Source: Haematobia irritans
Lineage: Eukaryota; Arthropoda; Insecta; Diptera; Muscidae
DNA length: 64,000 bases
Assembly: GCF_050003625.1 (NCBI RefSeq)
Contig: NC_134401.1
Coordinates: forward strand, 92,792,852-92,856,851
Direction of reading: 5' to 3'
The position numbers were made by a program, and so were the translations under genes. Within the stretch, counting starts at the first letter, position 1. The number at the start of each line of letters is the position of its first letter. Positions 23,812 to 35,334 of the stretch are shown here, in pieces. The notes under the pieces were generated by a model. The model worked only from the letters and a program-made list of their open reading frames with translations. It was not told the origin of the DNA and did no database searches.

Positions 23812-25399
23812 AAAACAAGTATATACGGCCGTAAGTTCGGCCAGGCCGAATCTTATGTACCCTCCACCATGGATTGCGTAGAAACTTCTACGAAAGACTG
23901 TCATCCACAATCGAATTAATTGGGTTGTGGTATCTTAAAACTTCTTAACATCGTTTTCTAAATTGTGAGTTAGTCCATACGTGGTATAAATTAGACAAAA
24001 AAGGTATGTATAGGTAAGTCTACAAATAATTACGAATCGATATGGACTTTTGCACGGTACGTAGAGAGCCAGAACTGAAATATGGGGGTCCTTATATGGG
24101 GGCTATATATAATTATGAACTTGATATGGACCAATTTTTGTGTGATTGGGTATCTATTTATCTGAGGGCTATATATAACTATAGACCGATATGGACCTAG
24201 CTAGGCAAGGTTGTTAACGGCCATATACTAGCACAATGTACCAAATTTCAACTGACTCGGATGAAATTTGCTCCTCCAAGTGGCTCCAAAACCAAATCTC
24301 GGGATCGGTTTATATGGGGGCTATATATGATTATGGACTGATATGGACCACTTTTGGCATGGTTGTTAAATATCATATACTACCACCACGTACCAAATTT
24401 CAACCAGATCGGATGAATTTTGCTTCTCCATAAGGCACCGGAGGTCAAATCTAGGGATCGGTTTATATGGGAGCTATGTTATATATAATTATGGACTGAT
24501 ATGAATTAATTCCTGCATGGTTGTTGGATACAATATACTAACATCACGTACCAAATTTCAACCGAATCGGATGAATTTTGCTCTTCCAAGGGGCTCCGGA
24601 GGTCAAATCTGTGGATCGGTTTATATGGGGGCTATATATAATTATGGACTGATATGAACCAATTCCTGCATTGTTGTTGGATACCATATACTGACTTCAG
24701 GTACCAAATTTCAACCCAATCGGATGAATTTTGCTCTTCCAAGAGGCTCCGGAGGTCAAATCTGGGGATCGGTTTATATAGGGCCTATATAATTATGGAT
24801 CGACTTCGACCAATTTTTGCATGGGTGTTTGAGGCCATATATTAACACCACGTACCAAATTTCAACTGAATCAGATAAATTTTGGTCTTCCAAGAGGCTC
24901 CGGAGGTCAAATCTGGTGATCGGTTTATATGGGGGCTATATATAATTATGAACCGATGTGGATCAATTTTTGCATGGTTGTTGGAGACCATATACTAACA
25001 CCATGTACCAAGTTTCAGCCGGACCGGATGAAATTTGCTTCTCTTAGAGGATTCGCAAGCCAAATTTGGGGGTCCGTTTATATGGGGGCTATACGTAAAA
25101 GTCGACCGATATGGCCCATTAGCAATACCATCCCACCTACATCAATAACAACTACTTGTGCAAAGTTTCAAGTCGATAGCTTGTTTCGTTCGGAATTTAG
25201 CGTGATTTAAACAGACGGACGGACGGACGGACATGCTCAGATCGACTCAGAATTTCACCACGACCCAGAATATAAAGTATATATATTCTGGGTCGTAGTG
25301 AAATTCAGAGTCGATCTGAGGTCTTAGAGCAATATTTCGATGTGTTACAAATGGAATGACAAAGTTAATATACCCCCCATCCTATGGTGGAGGGTATAA
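23812..25399 (-). mobile_element. HelA-d, minus strand
   Basis: 3' end at left (AAAACAAGTATATACGGCCG, then TTCGGCCAGGCCGAA hairpin) and 5' end at right (GGTGGAGGGTATA). The central satellite 24060-25110 has five to seven monomers, several shortened. The 5' block at 25130-25390 contains an inverted duplication of CCCAGAATATA/TATATTCTGGGT and GACTCAGAATTTCACCACGA near 25240-25315, so this block was partly copied in reverse. The minisatellite segment is missing. Confidence 0.7.
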
Positions 25400-25568
25400 T
25401 ATGGGAAACATTTAAATCTGAAGCAATTTTAAGGAAACTTCGCAAACGTTTATTTATGATTTATCGCTCGATATATATGTATTAGAAGTTTAGGAAAATT
25501 AGAGTAATTTTTACAACTTTTCGACTAAGCAGAGGCGATTTTACAAGGAAAATGTTGGTATTTTGACA
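25400..25568. other. Short interval 5' of LOA-like copy D
   Basis: No gene seen. It ends in the copy D target duplication. The phrase TTTTCGACTAAGCAG here also occurs near 29605, so part of it is repetitive. Confidence 0.4.
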
Positions 25569-25576
25569 TAGCCCCC

Positions 25577-28040
25577 GGAAACTAGAATAAGATGGGCGCT
25601 AAATAGCTTTGGACCATTCAAATCCCCTGGACCTGATGGAATTACTCCGGCGGAGTTACAAGCTGTAACTGACAAAATTATCCCCTGGTTGTCGGTGATA
25701 TATAAAGGATGTATCAACTTATCATATATCCCAGGAAAGTGGAGGGAAACAAAAGTCGTTTTCATACCTAAAGCGGGAAAAGCCTCTCACTCGAGGGCGA
25801 AGGATTTCCGACCAATCAGCTTATCCTCATTCCTACTTAAGACTCTGGAGAGGATGATAGATATTTATCTTAGAACTAGCATCGATTCAAGTTTGTTCTC
25901 GAAACGACAGCATGCATACTCGAAGGGCAGGTCTACTGAGACCGCACTACATGAACTAGTCAGCTTTATTGAAAGCTCACTATCTGTCAAAGAATACACA
26001 ATCGTGGCGTTTCTAGACATCGAAGGGGCGTTCAATAATGTCCATCCGAGCTCGATATTAAATGGACTGATAACTCTGAATGTTGATCCATGTATACTCA
26101 GGCTGTTAGACGAACTGCTAATGAAGAGACGTATTTCAGCCACACTAGGACAAGCAAACATACAAAGGTATGTGAACAGAGGCACTCCCCAAGGAGGAGT
26201 CCTATCACCTCTTCTTTGGAATGTTGCTATAAATAGCCTTCTGGTTACTCTAGAAAAAGAAAGGATAAAAGTGGTGGCATACGCAGATGATGTGGCTCTG
26301 GCAGTCAGGGGAAAATTCCCATCCACAATCAGAGATATTATTCAGAGGGCCCTCCGGATGACTGAGAAATGGGCGAAAGACAATGGTCTTGGGGTAAATC
26401 CTGCAAAGACAGAATTAGTCATGTACTGCAACGATCGCAAAACTCCCACGGTTAGGCCTATTTCCTTAGGGGGTATTGAAATTCCCTTTGGTGAATGTGC
26501 AAAATACCTTGGCGTTATTTTGGACAGGAAGCTGAACTTTAAGCTTAATATTGAAGAAAGGGCGAGAAAGGCAACTGTAGCTTTGTACTCGTGCAAAAAG
26601 GCAATAGGAAAAAAGTGGGGACTGAAACCAAAAATTGTGCATTGGCTATACACGGCAGTGGTTAGACCTATAATGCTATATGGTGTTGTAGTCTGGTGGC
26701 CGGCACTTCAGAAACCGACTTGTTTAGATAAAGTTCAGCGTATGGCGTGTTTGTGTATTTCAGGCGCATTCAGCAAGACAGGAACAAATTCCCTTAATGT
26801 CGTGCTGCATCTATTGCCTTTAGACATTTTGGCCAAACAGTCAGCTGCAACAACGGCTGTGCGGTTGCGCGAACTATCGCTGTGGTCGGAAAAAGGTTAC
26901 GGTCACAGTTCTGTCCTCAAAACAATGCCAGATGTGCCTAACGTAGTGGATTACACTTTGGCGAGTCCACTTTTCGACAAAAAGTTTGAGACTCTAATCC
27001 CCAACAGTGAGGCGTGGTGCACACAGACCCCGGGGAATAAAGAATATATAGATTTCTACACTGATGGCTCCAAATTGGATGGACAAGTGGGGTTCGGAGT
27101 ATATTCTAATGATCTGGAACTTCGAATAGCGAAAAGATTACCTAATCACTGTAGTGTTTTTCAGGCTGAAATATTAGCAATAAGAGAGGTGGCGAATTGG
27201 CTGAGAAGTAATGTTCCAAAAAATGTGCGCATTAATATATACTCAGACAGTCAACCTGCAATAAAATCCTTGGACTCTGTGTTCCTCAACTCGAAAACGG
27301 CCATCGACTGCCGCAAATCTCTCAATGAGATGGCTGAGCAGTACAATATTCACCTAATATGGGTGCCTGGCCATAGGAACATACCGGGGAACTGCGAAGC
27401 GGATGAGTTGGCAAGGCTAGGGACTACCTTACATATTCCAGGGGAACTAGAATTTGTTGGTATGCCCCTAGCTACCTGCAAGCTCATGCTGCGTGAGAAG
27501 GCTGTTATGATGGCAAATGTTCGATGGGAGAATTGCAAGGGTTGTAACGACACCAAGCAAATATGGCCCCATTTCAACTTAAACCGCACACTAGATATGC
27601 TAATGTTCTCGAGACGTCAGATATCACTCCTGATATCTGCTATAACGGGTCGCTGCCTGATAGGCGATTTTGCAAAAACTATTGGCGCGAAGTATAATGA
27701 CTATTGTATGAGCTGTCATGATGCGGAGGAAAAAGAATCAATTAAACACCTCTTGTGTGAGTGTCCTGCATTTTGTGTAAAGCGCAAGCAACTTTTAGGA
27801 GCATATAGCTTCAGATTACTGGCGGATCTGGAAAACGTTAACTTAAGCAGTTTGCTACTGTTTTTGGAACAATCTGGTTGGTTCAACAAAGAAAAATAAT
27901 CAAGAAGGTTCAGCGGTTAAAACTAGAAGTGCCCATATGTAATAGGTACTTTTAGTTAATGTGGTATCACAATGGACTGAATAGTCTAAGTGAGCCTGAA
28001 TCTTAATCGGGCTGCCACTTTAACCTAACCTAACCTAACC
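25577..28040 (+). mobile_element. LOA-like copy D, longest copy, 5'-truncated
   Basis: 2464 bp between duplicated TAGCCCCC (25569-25576 and 28041-28048). The right-hand duplication is the start of a HelA satellite monomer, so the target was probably HelA. It ends in four to five CCTAA pentamers after the same 3' UTR as copies A, C and E. It begins within ORF2 upstream of the RT core (RWALNSFGPFKSPGPDG), so the endonuclease is missing. Confidence 0.88.
25578..27899 (+). CDS. Reverse transcriptase-RNase H-CCHC protein, 5'-truncated but uninterrupted
   Basis: 773 codons open to a TAA at 27897-27899; an internal TTG at 25689 or the ATG of RMIDIY could serve as an arbitrary start. Order: pre-RT motif SPGPDG (about 25623), FIPKAGK and DFRPISL, FLDIEGAF (first catalytic Asp codon at 26016), TPQGGVLSPLL, YADD (26280-26291), thumb, linker. 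RNase H follows with D, E, D, D codons at 27063, 27168, 27246 and 27402, then C-x2-C-x10-H-x4-C (27705-27764) and a terminal helix. All catalytic residues are present and no stop or frameshift is seen. The missing 5' half (ORF1, endonuclease) makes it non-autonomous. It is the best reference for the broken copies A, B and C. Confidence 0.9.
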   Translation, partial: ETRIRWALNSFGPFKSPGPDGITPAELQAVTDKIIPWLSVIYKGCINLSYIPGKWRETKVVFIPKAGKASHSRAKDFRPISLSSFLLKTLERMIDIYLRTSIDSSLFSKRQHAYSKGRSTETALHELVSFIESSLSVKEYTIVAFLDIEGAFNNVHPSSILNGLITLNVDPCILRLLDELLMKRRISATLGQANIQRYVNRGTPQGGVLSPLLWNVAINSLLVTLEKERIKVVAYADDVALAVRGKFPSTIRDIIQRALRMTEKWAKDNGLGVNPAKTELVMYCNDRKTPTVRPISLGGIEIPFGECAKYLGVILDRKLNFKLNIEERARKATVALYSCKKAIGKKWGLKPKIVHWLYTAVVRPIMLYGVVVWWPALQKPTCLDKVQRMACLCISGAFSKTGTNSLNVVLHLLPLDILAKQSAATTAVRLRELSLWSEKGYGHSSVLKTMPDVPNVVDYTLASPLFDKKFETLIPNSEAWCTQTPGNKEYIDFYTDGSKLDGQVGFGVYSNDLELRIAKRLPNHCSVFQAEILAIREVANWLRSNVPKNVRINIYSDSQPAIKSLDSVFLNSKTAIDCRKSLNEMAEQYNIHLIWVPGHRNIPGNCEADELARLGTTLHIPGELEFVGMPLATCKLMLREKAVMMANVRWENCKGCNDTKQIWPHFNLNRTLDMLMFSRRQISLLISAITGRCLIGDFAKTIGAKYNDYCMSCHDAEEKESIKHLLCECPAFCVKRKQLLGAYSFRLLADLENVNLSSLLLFLEQSGWFNKEK

Positions 28041-28830
28041 TAGCCCCCATATAAACCCATCCCCAGATTTGGCTTGCGGATCCTCTAAGAGAAACAAATT
28101 TCATCCCATTCGGCTGGAATTTGTACATGATGTTAGTATTTGGTATCTAACAGCCAAAAAAATTTGTCCACAACGATCCATAATTATATATAGCCCCGAT
28201 ATAAACCGATTTGACCTCCGGAGACTCTTGGAGTAGTACATTTCATCCGAGCCGGTTGAAATTTGGTACGTGGTCTGAGTATTTAGTCTTTAAAAACCAT
28301 GCAAAAATTCGTCCATATCGGTCCAATTATATATAGCCCCCATATAGATCGATCCCCAGATTTGACCTCCGGAGCCTCTTGGAGGAGCAAAATTCATCAG
28401 ATTCGGTTGAAATTTTTACATTGTGTTAGTATATGGTCTCTAACAACCATTACAAAATTGGTCCATATCGGTCTATGGTTCCATATAGTCCCCAGATAAA
28501 CCTATCCCCAATCACACAAAAATTGGTCCATATCGGTTTCTTAATTGTATATAACCCCCTTATAAAGCGACCGCCACATTTCAATTCGGCGTTCTAATTA
28601 CCACTCAAAATTATACCGTATACCGGGTCAAAAACTGAATTATATACGTATTTAATTGGGTTTGTTGTCTAATAGAGGACGATGTTAAGAAGCTTTAAGA
28701 TGGCACGGTCATCGGCAAGTATTACCGAAATCCAAGTAATTCGATTGTGGATGACAATCTTTAGTATAATTTTCTACGCAATCCATGGTTGAGGGTACAT
28801 GAGATTCGGCCTGGCCGAACTTACTTGTTT
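28041..28830 (+). mobile_element. HelA-e, 3' part only
   Basis: About three or four satellite monomers (28041-28560), a short junction lacking most of the minisatellite, the 3' block (GTATTACCGAAATCCAAGTA) and the hairpin TTCGGCCTGGCCGAA, ending CTTACTTGTTTT. The 5' block should lie left of copy D but is not recognisable there. Confidence 0.65.
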
Positions 28831-28906
28831 TTTCTTCAACTATTAAATTTTCCTTAACAAGTGAAAAAAATTAATTATGTCTAATAAATTTTCTTGAATT
28901 TGTGGA

Positions 28907-30935
28907 CAGGGCTGTGGAGTCGAGCCAATTTTGCTCGACTCCGACTCCAGCATTTTTCATCAGCTCGACTCCGGGTAATATAACTATATCTCATTTTAAT
29001 ACCACTAATTTGTAATTCTATTGTGGGGGTACCGTAAGTAGATCGATATAAAGTATCGTATTTATTTATGTGTGCAAAAATAAGGTCTTAATTTCACATT
29101 AGATGCCAATTGAACTCCATATCTCAAATTTAGGGCAATGTTTAATAAATAAAATAATGATATAAATACCCATCATAATATGAGAAAATACCAACAGTGT
29201 ATGTATTTGTGGACCAAAATTATTGATCTCAAATCCTTTAAATTTGTTGCGAGCTATATAAAGGTTTATATTCCCATATGCATGAATTTGAATCTGAATC
29301 GATGTAGACAAAATTGTATATACTTCTACAAAATCTATGTACTTAAAATTTAAATCTAACGTTATGGGACGTAACACAATTTTAGCAAAAAAATAAAAAT
29401 GGAAGTCTAAAGTCGGGCGGGCCATTTATAATATACTCTGCACAACTTTGTATTTAGATCTACATTTTGATAAAATCTCAAATCTGACTTCTACAAAATC
29501 TCGGACAATATTTGGGAAATATTTATACTTGTTTAGACAATTTCGTAAAAATGAATTAATGATTCATTCATTGAAAAATTTGAAAATTTGAGTCATTTCA
29601 ACAAGTTTTCGACTAAGCAGTGAGTATCAGTGAGCATACAATTTTGGAAAAATTTTTGTCTAGTAAATAAAATTTTGACTAAATTTTCTATAGACATAAA
29701 ATTTTGCAAAATTTTCTACAGAAACAAAATTTTGACTAAATTTTCTATAGAAAAAAAAAATCTATAGAAATCAAATTTTGACCAAATATATAGAAATAAA
29801 ATTTTTATTGAAATAAAATTTGGCAAAATTTTTTATAGAATTAAAAGTTTGAAAAAATTATCAATAGAAATACAATTAAAAAAAATTGTGTAGCAAAAAA
29901 AAAAAATTGCAAAATTTTCTATAGAAATAGAATTTTGCAAAATATTCTACAGAAACAAAATTTTGACTAATATTTCTATAAAAATAAAATTTTGACTAAA
30001 TTTTATATAGAAAAAAATACTTCTATAGTAATAAAATTTTGAATACAATTTTTATAGCAGTGAGTATCAGTAAGAAAAGCAATTTTGAGAAAATTTTCTA
30101 TAGAAACAAAATTTTGACCAAATTTTCTAATAAAAAATTTATTACTATAAAATTTTGGCAAAATTTTCTATAGAAATAAAATTTTGACTTAAATTTTTAT
30201 AGAAATAAAATTACCAATAGAAATAAAATTTTGAAAAAAAATTTGTGTAGCAAACAAAATTTTGCAAAATTTTCTATAGAAATAAAATTTTGCAAAATAT
30301 TCTATAGAAACAAAATTTTGACTCAATTTTCTATAGAAATAAAATTTTGACTAAATTTTCTATAGAAAAACATATTTCTATAGTAATAAAATTTTGAATA
30401 AATTTTTTATAGAAATAAAATTTTGACAAAATTTTTTATAGAAATAACATTTTGACAAAATTTGCTATAGAAATAAAATTTTGACAAAACTTTTTATAGA
30501 AATAACATTTTGACAAAATTTTCTATAAAAAAACAACTTTGAAAAAAATTTCGGTCAATATTGCACATATGTATATGTCCTTAAAATAAAATTTAAAAAA
30601 AAATAATTTCGATTGTTCGAAATATTACAAATAAATTGATATGGGCATTAAAATGGATCGACCCAGCCCATCTGCTAGACTAACATTCTAGGAGACATAA
30701 AAGGATCGCCGTAATTGGAAGTTGATTTTCATTTACAATCATGCTGTACATTGATCGAATGAATAACGCAATGGAAAATAATTTGCGTAAAAACTTGTTT
30801 AGTTACAAAAATGTGAAATGTTTTAAAAAATTTGGTTTAGCCAGAGTCGGAGTCGAGCAAAATTTTTACGACTCCGACTCCAGCAAAATCTTCAGACTCC
30901 GACTCCAAGACTCCGACTCCGGCTCCACAGCCCTG
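28907..30935. mobile_element. hAT-like element with CAGGGCTGTGGAGTC termini and 8-bp duplication
   Basis: 2029 bp flanked by TTTGTGGA on both sides (28899-28906 and 30936-30943). The left end is CAGGGCTGTGGAGTCGAG; the right end, read inwards, is CAGGGCTGTGGAGCCGGAG. Long subterminal runs of GACTCC/GGAGTC (28930-28975, 30845-30925) follow. The interior is a degenerate AT minisatellite (29640-30545) plus unique AT-rich DNA; no transposase is seen. An 8-bp duplication and CAG-type ends fit the hAT superfamily. Confidence 0.85.
29640..30545. repeat. Degenerate AT minisatellite inside the hAT-like element
   Basis: About 30 imperfect units of TTTCTATAGAAATAAAATTT plus TGAC, with many indels. The phrase GTGAGTATCAGTAAG-like recurs at 29620 and 30060, suggesting an internal duplication of roughly 430 bp. 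Confidence 0.8.
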
Positions 30936-31875
30936 TTTGTGGAAAGGATTTACTTATTTTTGTGATATCAGCTTTTGTAATACTGTTAAGTTAATATTTT
31001 CTAAAAATAATCTAAATTTTCTAAAATTAACCAACATTTTTCTACCTGGGGGTTCACTGGTTTTTCAATGTAAATATAAACGAAATGGACTGTGATTTTT
31101 GAATGGTATTGCAAAAATAAAATTTGTTCTAACAAAAATGTTTATTTGGTAATAAAATTTTGACATTTTCGAAGAAATTAAAAAAAAAATTGTAGCAAAA
31201 TAAAAACTTTTTCGATACACGTTTTGCAAACTTTTTTTCTTTGCGTGTAAAGGTGCATTGGTTCGATAATGGAATGTACTTCCCATAACAAAATGAAACT
31301 ATCATTCATCATCATTGCGTTTTTAACTTTCCGTTCTATTTAAGCCCAAAAGGGTTAATTTATATAATTCAAACATTTTTGTTGAACTGAATTCGAAATC
31401 TCAATGCCATTTATGTGCCGTTAACTAAATGCCTTTTAGCTTTTATCTGTCTGCCTAGAAGGAAAATACTTGAGGATAATGCTTTCTTCGCCGTTCCAAA
31501 TGTCTGAAATGTTTGAAAAAGTTAGCAAAAGTATTTACATTTTAGCACAGCAGAGCTCAATGCGGCTCAGCTTACCTAGCAAATGAAATGCTGGGTAACG
31601 CTGCTGACGACTGACTTGATTATAGCCTTTCCGTCTGTCCGTCTGTCGGTACTTCCGTTTGTCTGTCCTTTCATTCTTTTTGAGTTGTATGGGCCGAATA
31701 TGAGTGTGTATGAGTTGATCTCGAATGGCAAAAAGGAAGGGTGTTAGCAAATCTTTTGTGTGAGGAGATTACAACAAATGATTTTCTTCGATGCTGGCTG
31801 TGTTTTTTTTTTTGTTGCTCCCAACTTATGGAGATTTGAATTCAAAGATATGAAATATTGTATTACGACGTTTAT

Positions 31876-31895
31876 CACACACACACACACACACA
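31876..31895. repeat. (CA)n microsatellite
   Basis: About ten uninterrupted CA units. Confidence 0.95.
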
Positions 31896-32078
31896 AAACA
31901 CAGTGATTTGTATTTTTGTTAGAATAAGTACAAATGAACGAACGAATTAAACGAATGGAGAACTCATACCAATGCTTTGATATTGGCACAGAATTCACCA
32001 GCACCACAATTACAATCACACAAACGTTCTCGTAAAAACGGCTAAAATTTAACTTCCGTTCTATAATCGAGTAAGGAT

Positions 32079-32105
32079 GAGAGCGAGAGAGAGAGAGAAA
32101 GAGCG
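32079..32105. repeat. (GA)n microsatellite
   Basis: GAGAGCGAGAGAGAGAGAGA-type run followed by AAAGAGCGA. In flies such tracts can bind GAGA factor, but nothing else here argues for a regulatory site. Confidence 0.85.
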
Positions 32106-32579
32106 AATAAGTGGAAGGTGGGGTAACTGATTTTTTTTTATGAATGACTACTGTTACTCATTCTTTTGTCCTTTACGTAGCGATATTAAGACACCATCAG
32201 CAGCATCATCAATAGCTGCAGAGGAGAAACAGCGTCAATCTCAACCCATCCACCGAGACATAGTAAAAAAGTGAGAGAAGCAGAGTGGCTGGTGGGTAAG
32301 AACAGCACACAGGCAACCAAAAGGAAACGAAATAAAAACCTATTGAACGAAATGGTTATGTAATGCTTTTAATGTTAAAATATTATTAATGAGCAAATAC
32401 AGATTTTCAATGGTTTCAACTTTTGCGTATTCGTATTCTTTTTCATATTCTATGTTTGGGAGTGGGCAGAAACGAGGGCCATATGATACGGGTCGTTCGA
32501 TTACCGATTAATCGAAATAGACATTTTTCTTTCTTTAAATTCGAGCAATCGCATTTTGAAATTCTACTAATTGTTTTTT

Positions 32580-34309
32580 TATACCCTAAACCACATAGTG
32601 GTCAGGGTATAAAAAATAAAATATATACCGATCGACTCATAATCACCTCCTGAGTCGATCTAGCACTTGGTGTCCGTCCGTCTGTCCATGTATTTGTTGT
32701 TCACAAGATTCCGGTCGCAATTATTAACCGATTTTGATGAAATTTGGTACAGGGAGTTTTTTGGGCACAAGGACGAACGCTATTAAATTTGGAAGAAATC
32801 GGATCAAATTTAGATATAGCTCCCATATAAATGTATCTCCCGATTTCGACAAATGGCGTCACGTTGCGCGTTTCTTCAAACGGATCGTCACCAAATTTGG
32901 TAAAAGGTAATCTTTTCCATCGCCCTTCAAGTCTGCAAAATTTCATCCAAATCGCTTCATATTTAGATATAGCTCTCATATATATGTATCGCCAGATTTT
33001 CCCAAATTTGGCCACAAACCCTTTATTTATCAACCGATCTTACTCAAAGTTGGCTAAATATAATCTTCTATAGCATTAACTATATGTGCAAAAAATCATC
33101 GAAATCGGCTCAGATTTAGCTATAGCTCCCATATATATGTACCGCCCGATTTTTCTAAATTTGGCCATAAAACCCTTATTTATCAACCAATCTTACCCAA
33201 ATTTGGCTAAATGTAGTCTTCTATAGCACTAACTATATGTGCAAAAAATCATCGAAATCGGTGCAGATTTAGATATAGCTCCCAAATATATGTATAGCCC
33301 GATTTTGCCAAATTTGGCCATAGAACCCTTATTTATTAACCGATCTTACTAAAAGTTGGCTAGATCCAGTCATCTGTAGTACTAACTATATGTGCAAAAT
33401 TTCATCGAAATCGGTTCAGATGTAGATATAGCTCCCATATATGTATCACCCGATTTTGAAAAATTCGCCTCTAATAACCTTATGTTTGACCATACAGGCC
33501 TCATTTCTTAACTGATTTTACTCAAATCTTGCACAAGGTAACCTTTTGTGGTATTAATCAAACCCGCAAAATATTATGCAAATTGGTTCAGATTTAGATG
33601 TAGCTTCCATATATATGCATCGCTCGATTTTCCCAAATTTGGCCATAGTACTCCTATTTATTAAATAATGTTAGTCAAATTTCAAATTTTGATGTACTAG
33701 CCGATCGTACTTATACGTACTTATACGTACTTGTAGCCCTTACATAAGAATATTGCTCGATTTTTACAAATTTATATTTATTACCCACACTAATTTAACG
33801 ATTTTCTCTTTTTTAATAATGGGCTCAATATTAGTGGCATACTAACTCCGTAGGCGCAATATCAACACAGCCAGTGTTGCTAGAAGTAGGGGAAATTCCC
33901 TATATGTAGGGTTTTTCTAATATTTAGCGTCTTGTAGGGACGTAGGGCCACAATGTAGGACATTTTCACTCAACACAATTTGTAATAATTTTTACATTTT
34001 GGTGGCTCTAGAGGAGGAAATTAGAAGCCGGCAAGGCTTGATCTTTAACAATGTGTGGTAAACTTTATCCCAGTAGAGAATTTTGTCAAGATTTTATTTC
34101 TATAGAAAATTTTTTGTCAAAATTGTATTTCTATAGAATTTTTTTTCAAAATATTATTTCTATAAAAAATTTTCTCAAAATTTTATTTCTGTGGAATTTT
34201 TTCTCAAAATTTTATTTCTATAGAATTTATTGTCAAAATTTTATTTCTATAGAAAAATTTCTCACAAAAATTTGTTTATAGAAACTTTTTCCAAAATTTT
34301 ATTTTTATA
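32580..34309 (+). mobile_element. HelC-b, 3' end cut by MITE-2
   Basis: 5' end TATACCCTAAACCACATAGT and GTCAGGGTATA as in HelC-a, with part of the 5' block deleted (GGTATAAAAAATAAAATATA). A longer 153-bp array follows (about 32815-33700, five to six monomers). The 3' segment starting TAATGGGCTCAATATTAGTG is shared with HelC-a, then AT minisatellite 34075-34307, and the element stops at the TA of MITE-2. The 3' hairpin is not found beyond the MITE, so the copy is incomplete. Confidence 0.7.
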
Positions 34310-35285
34310 CACGGATGAAAAAGACTGTTTTACATATGTTTGGCTATAAACATTATATGTTTGGAAAACAAATTTTTAAACACAATATTTTTGAGTGCAA
34401 GCATATAATGTTCATAAACTAACATAACATGTTTGGGACATATATGTTAATATGTTAGAACATATTATGTTTGGGACATGAAATGTTTTTAAATATAATA
34501 TGCTTGGATGCAAACATATATTAATTTAGAAATAGCCTATAAACATATATGTGTTTAGTAGCTTGGAGCGCTATTTAACAGAGAGCGATATTGAATTAAG
34601 TTGGTGGTTGTTGCTTGTTATTACAAAATTAACATTTTATTTTTCCTTGGGCAATTGATCAGCTACTTCTTTGATCCTTACAAACTGTGTGGTCCGCTGT
34701 TCGAATCCCCGTCCGGCAAAAGGTAAAATTAAAATAAAAAAAAATCATAAAATTGAATAATTTCTTCTACAATGTTTGTATTACAGAAAAAGGTGCTAAG
34801 AACTAAAAAATCTCGTGGAAGTGAGAAAGATGTGGGGGAATATACAATTGGGCAGAAACAAAATTTTGAGCATTCAGGTCGAAAACCTATGTTGTTAGCA
34901 CCTATATTACCTATTTATATTCATAATTCATTATGATTGTAAATATATAAATAAATAAATAAAATTTTGAGCACAATATTGTTTGGGAGATTTTTTTTAA
35001 GCATATAATATTTTTGGGTGCAAAATGCTTCCAAACATATTATATGTTCACATAATAACATATTGTTTTTTGGAAGACAACATTATTTAATTTGGATGCA
35101 AAAATACAAAATGTTTGGAAATTGACTACCCAAACATATATTGTTTAGACCAATATGCTTTCAAACATATTATATATTGGAAGAGATCAAACATATAAAT
35201 GTTTGGGCAATAGCCAAAAATGTATATGCTTGAAGCAAAATATGTTTGGGAGTATATGTTACAGAAGCGATTTTTTGTGAGCGTG
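34310..35285. mobile_element. MITE-2 copy carrying an internal insertion
   Basis: TA on each side (34308-34309, 35286-35287). Ends CACGGATGAAAAAGACTG and, read inwards from the right, CACGCTCACAAAAAATCGC. The outer thirds are the CATATGTTTGG-rich sequence of MITE-2. About 34560-34970 is foreign to the family (compare the 495-bp copy at 14959-15453) and contains the SINE-like segment listed next. Confidence 0.7.
34560..34970 (+). mobile_element. Possible tRNA-derived SINE inserted in MITE-2
   Basis: Contains CTGTTCGAATCCCCG (about 34697-34711), which fits a Pol III B box, followed by CGTCCGGCA, an A-rich run, and finally TAAATAAATAAATAAA at the right end. A convincing A box at tRNA spacing is not evident and the T-arm pairs poorly, so it is not a tRNA gene. 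The boundaries are inferred only from the gap in MITE-2 homology. It could equally be unrelated inserted DNA. Confidence 0.4.
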
Positions 35286-35287
35286 TA

Positions 35288-35334
35288 GGCAAGCCAAATT
35301 AACTCTATTTTAGTTCATGGAATTATAATATTTT
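35288..35334. mobile_element. MITE-1 terminal scrap
   Basis: GCCAAATTAACTCTATTTTA with TTCATGGAATTATAAT matches the inner edge of the MITE-1 end seen at 50590-50640. It is cut off by HelA-f. Confidence 0.5.

Larger units (their letters stand above)
28831..31070. mobile_element. MITE-1 copy split by a hAT-like element
   Basis: The left part (28831-28906) and right part (30936-31070) together match the 7225-7739 copy. The right terminus GGTTCACTGGTTTTTCAATG is followed by TA. The left terminus is missing, cut where HelA-e ends. The interruption is the 2029-bp element at 28907-30935. Confidence 0.75.
31073..32579. other. Mostly unique interval with microsatellites
   Basis: No gene recognised. 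Holds a (CA)n run and a (GA)n run, listed separately, and moderately GC-richer text than its surroundings (31440-32330). It may be original host DNA, such as intron or intergenic sequence. Confidence 0.4.

Noticed and set aside
32079..32105. GAGA-factor promoter element
   Set aside because: A lone GA microsatellite with no promoter or transcript evidence nearby.
34690..34725. tRNA gene
   Set aside because: Only the B-box-like word fits; T-stem pairing fails and no acceptor or anticodon arm can be drawn.
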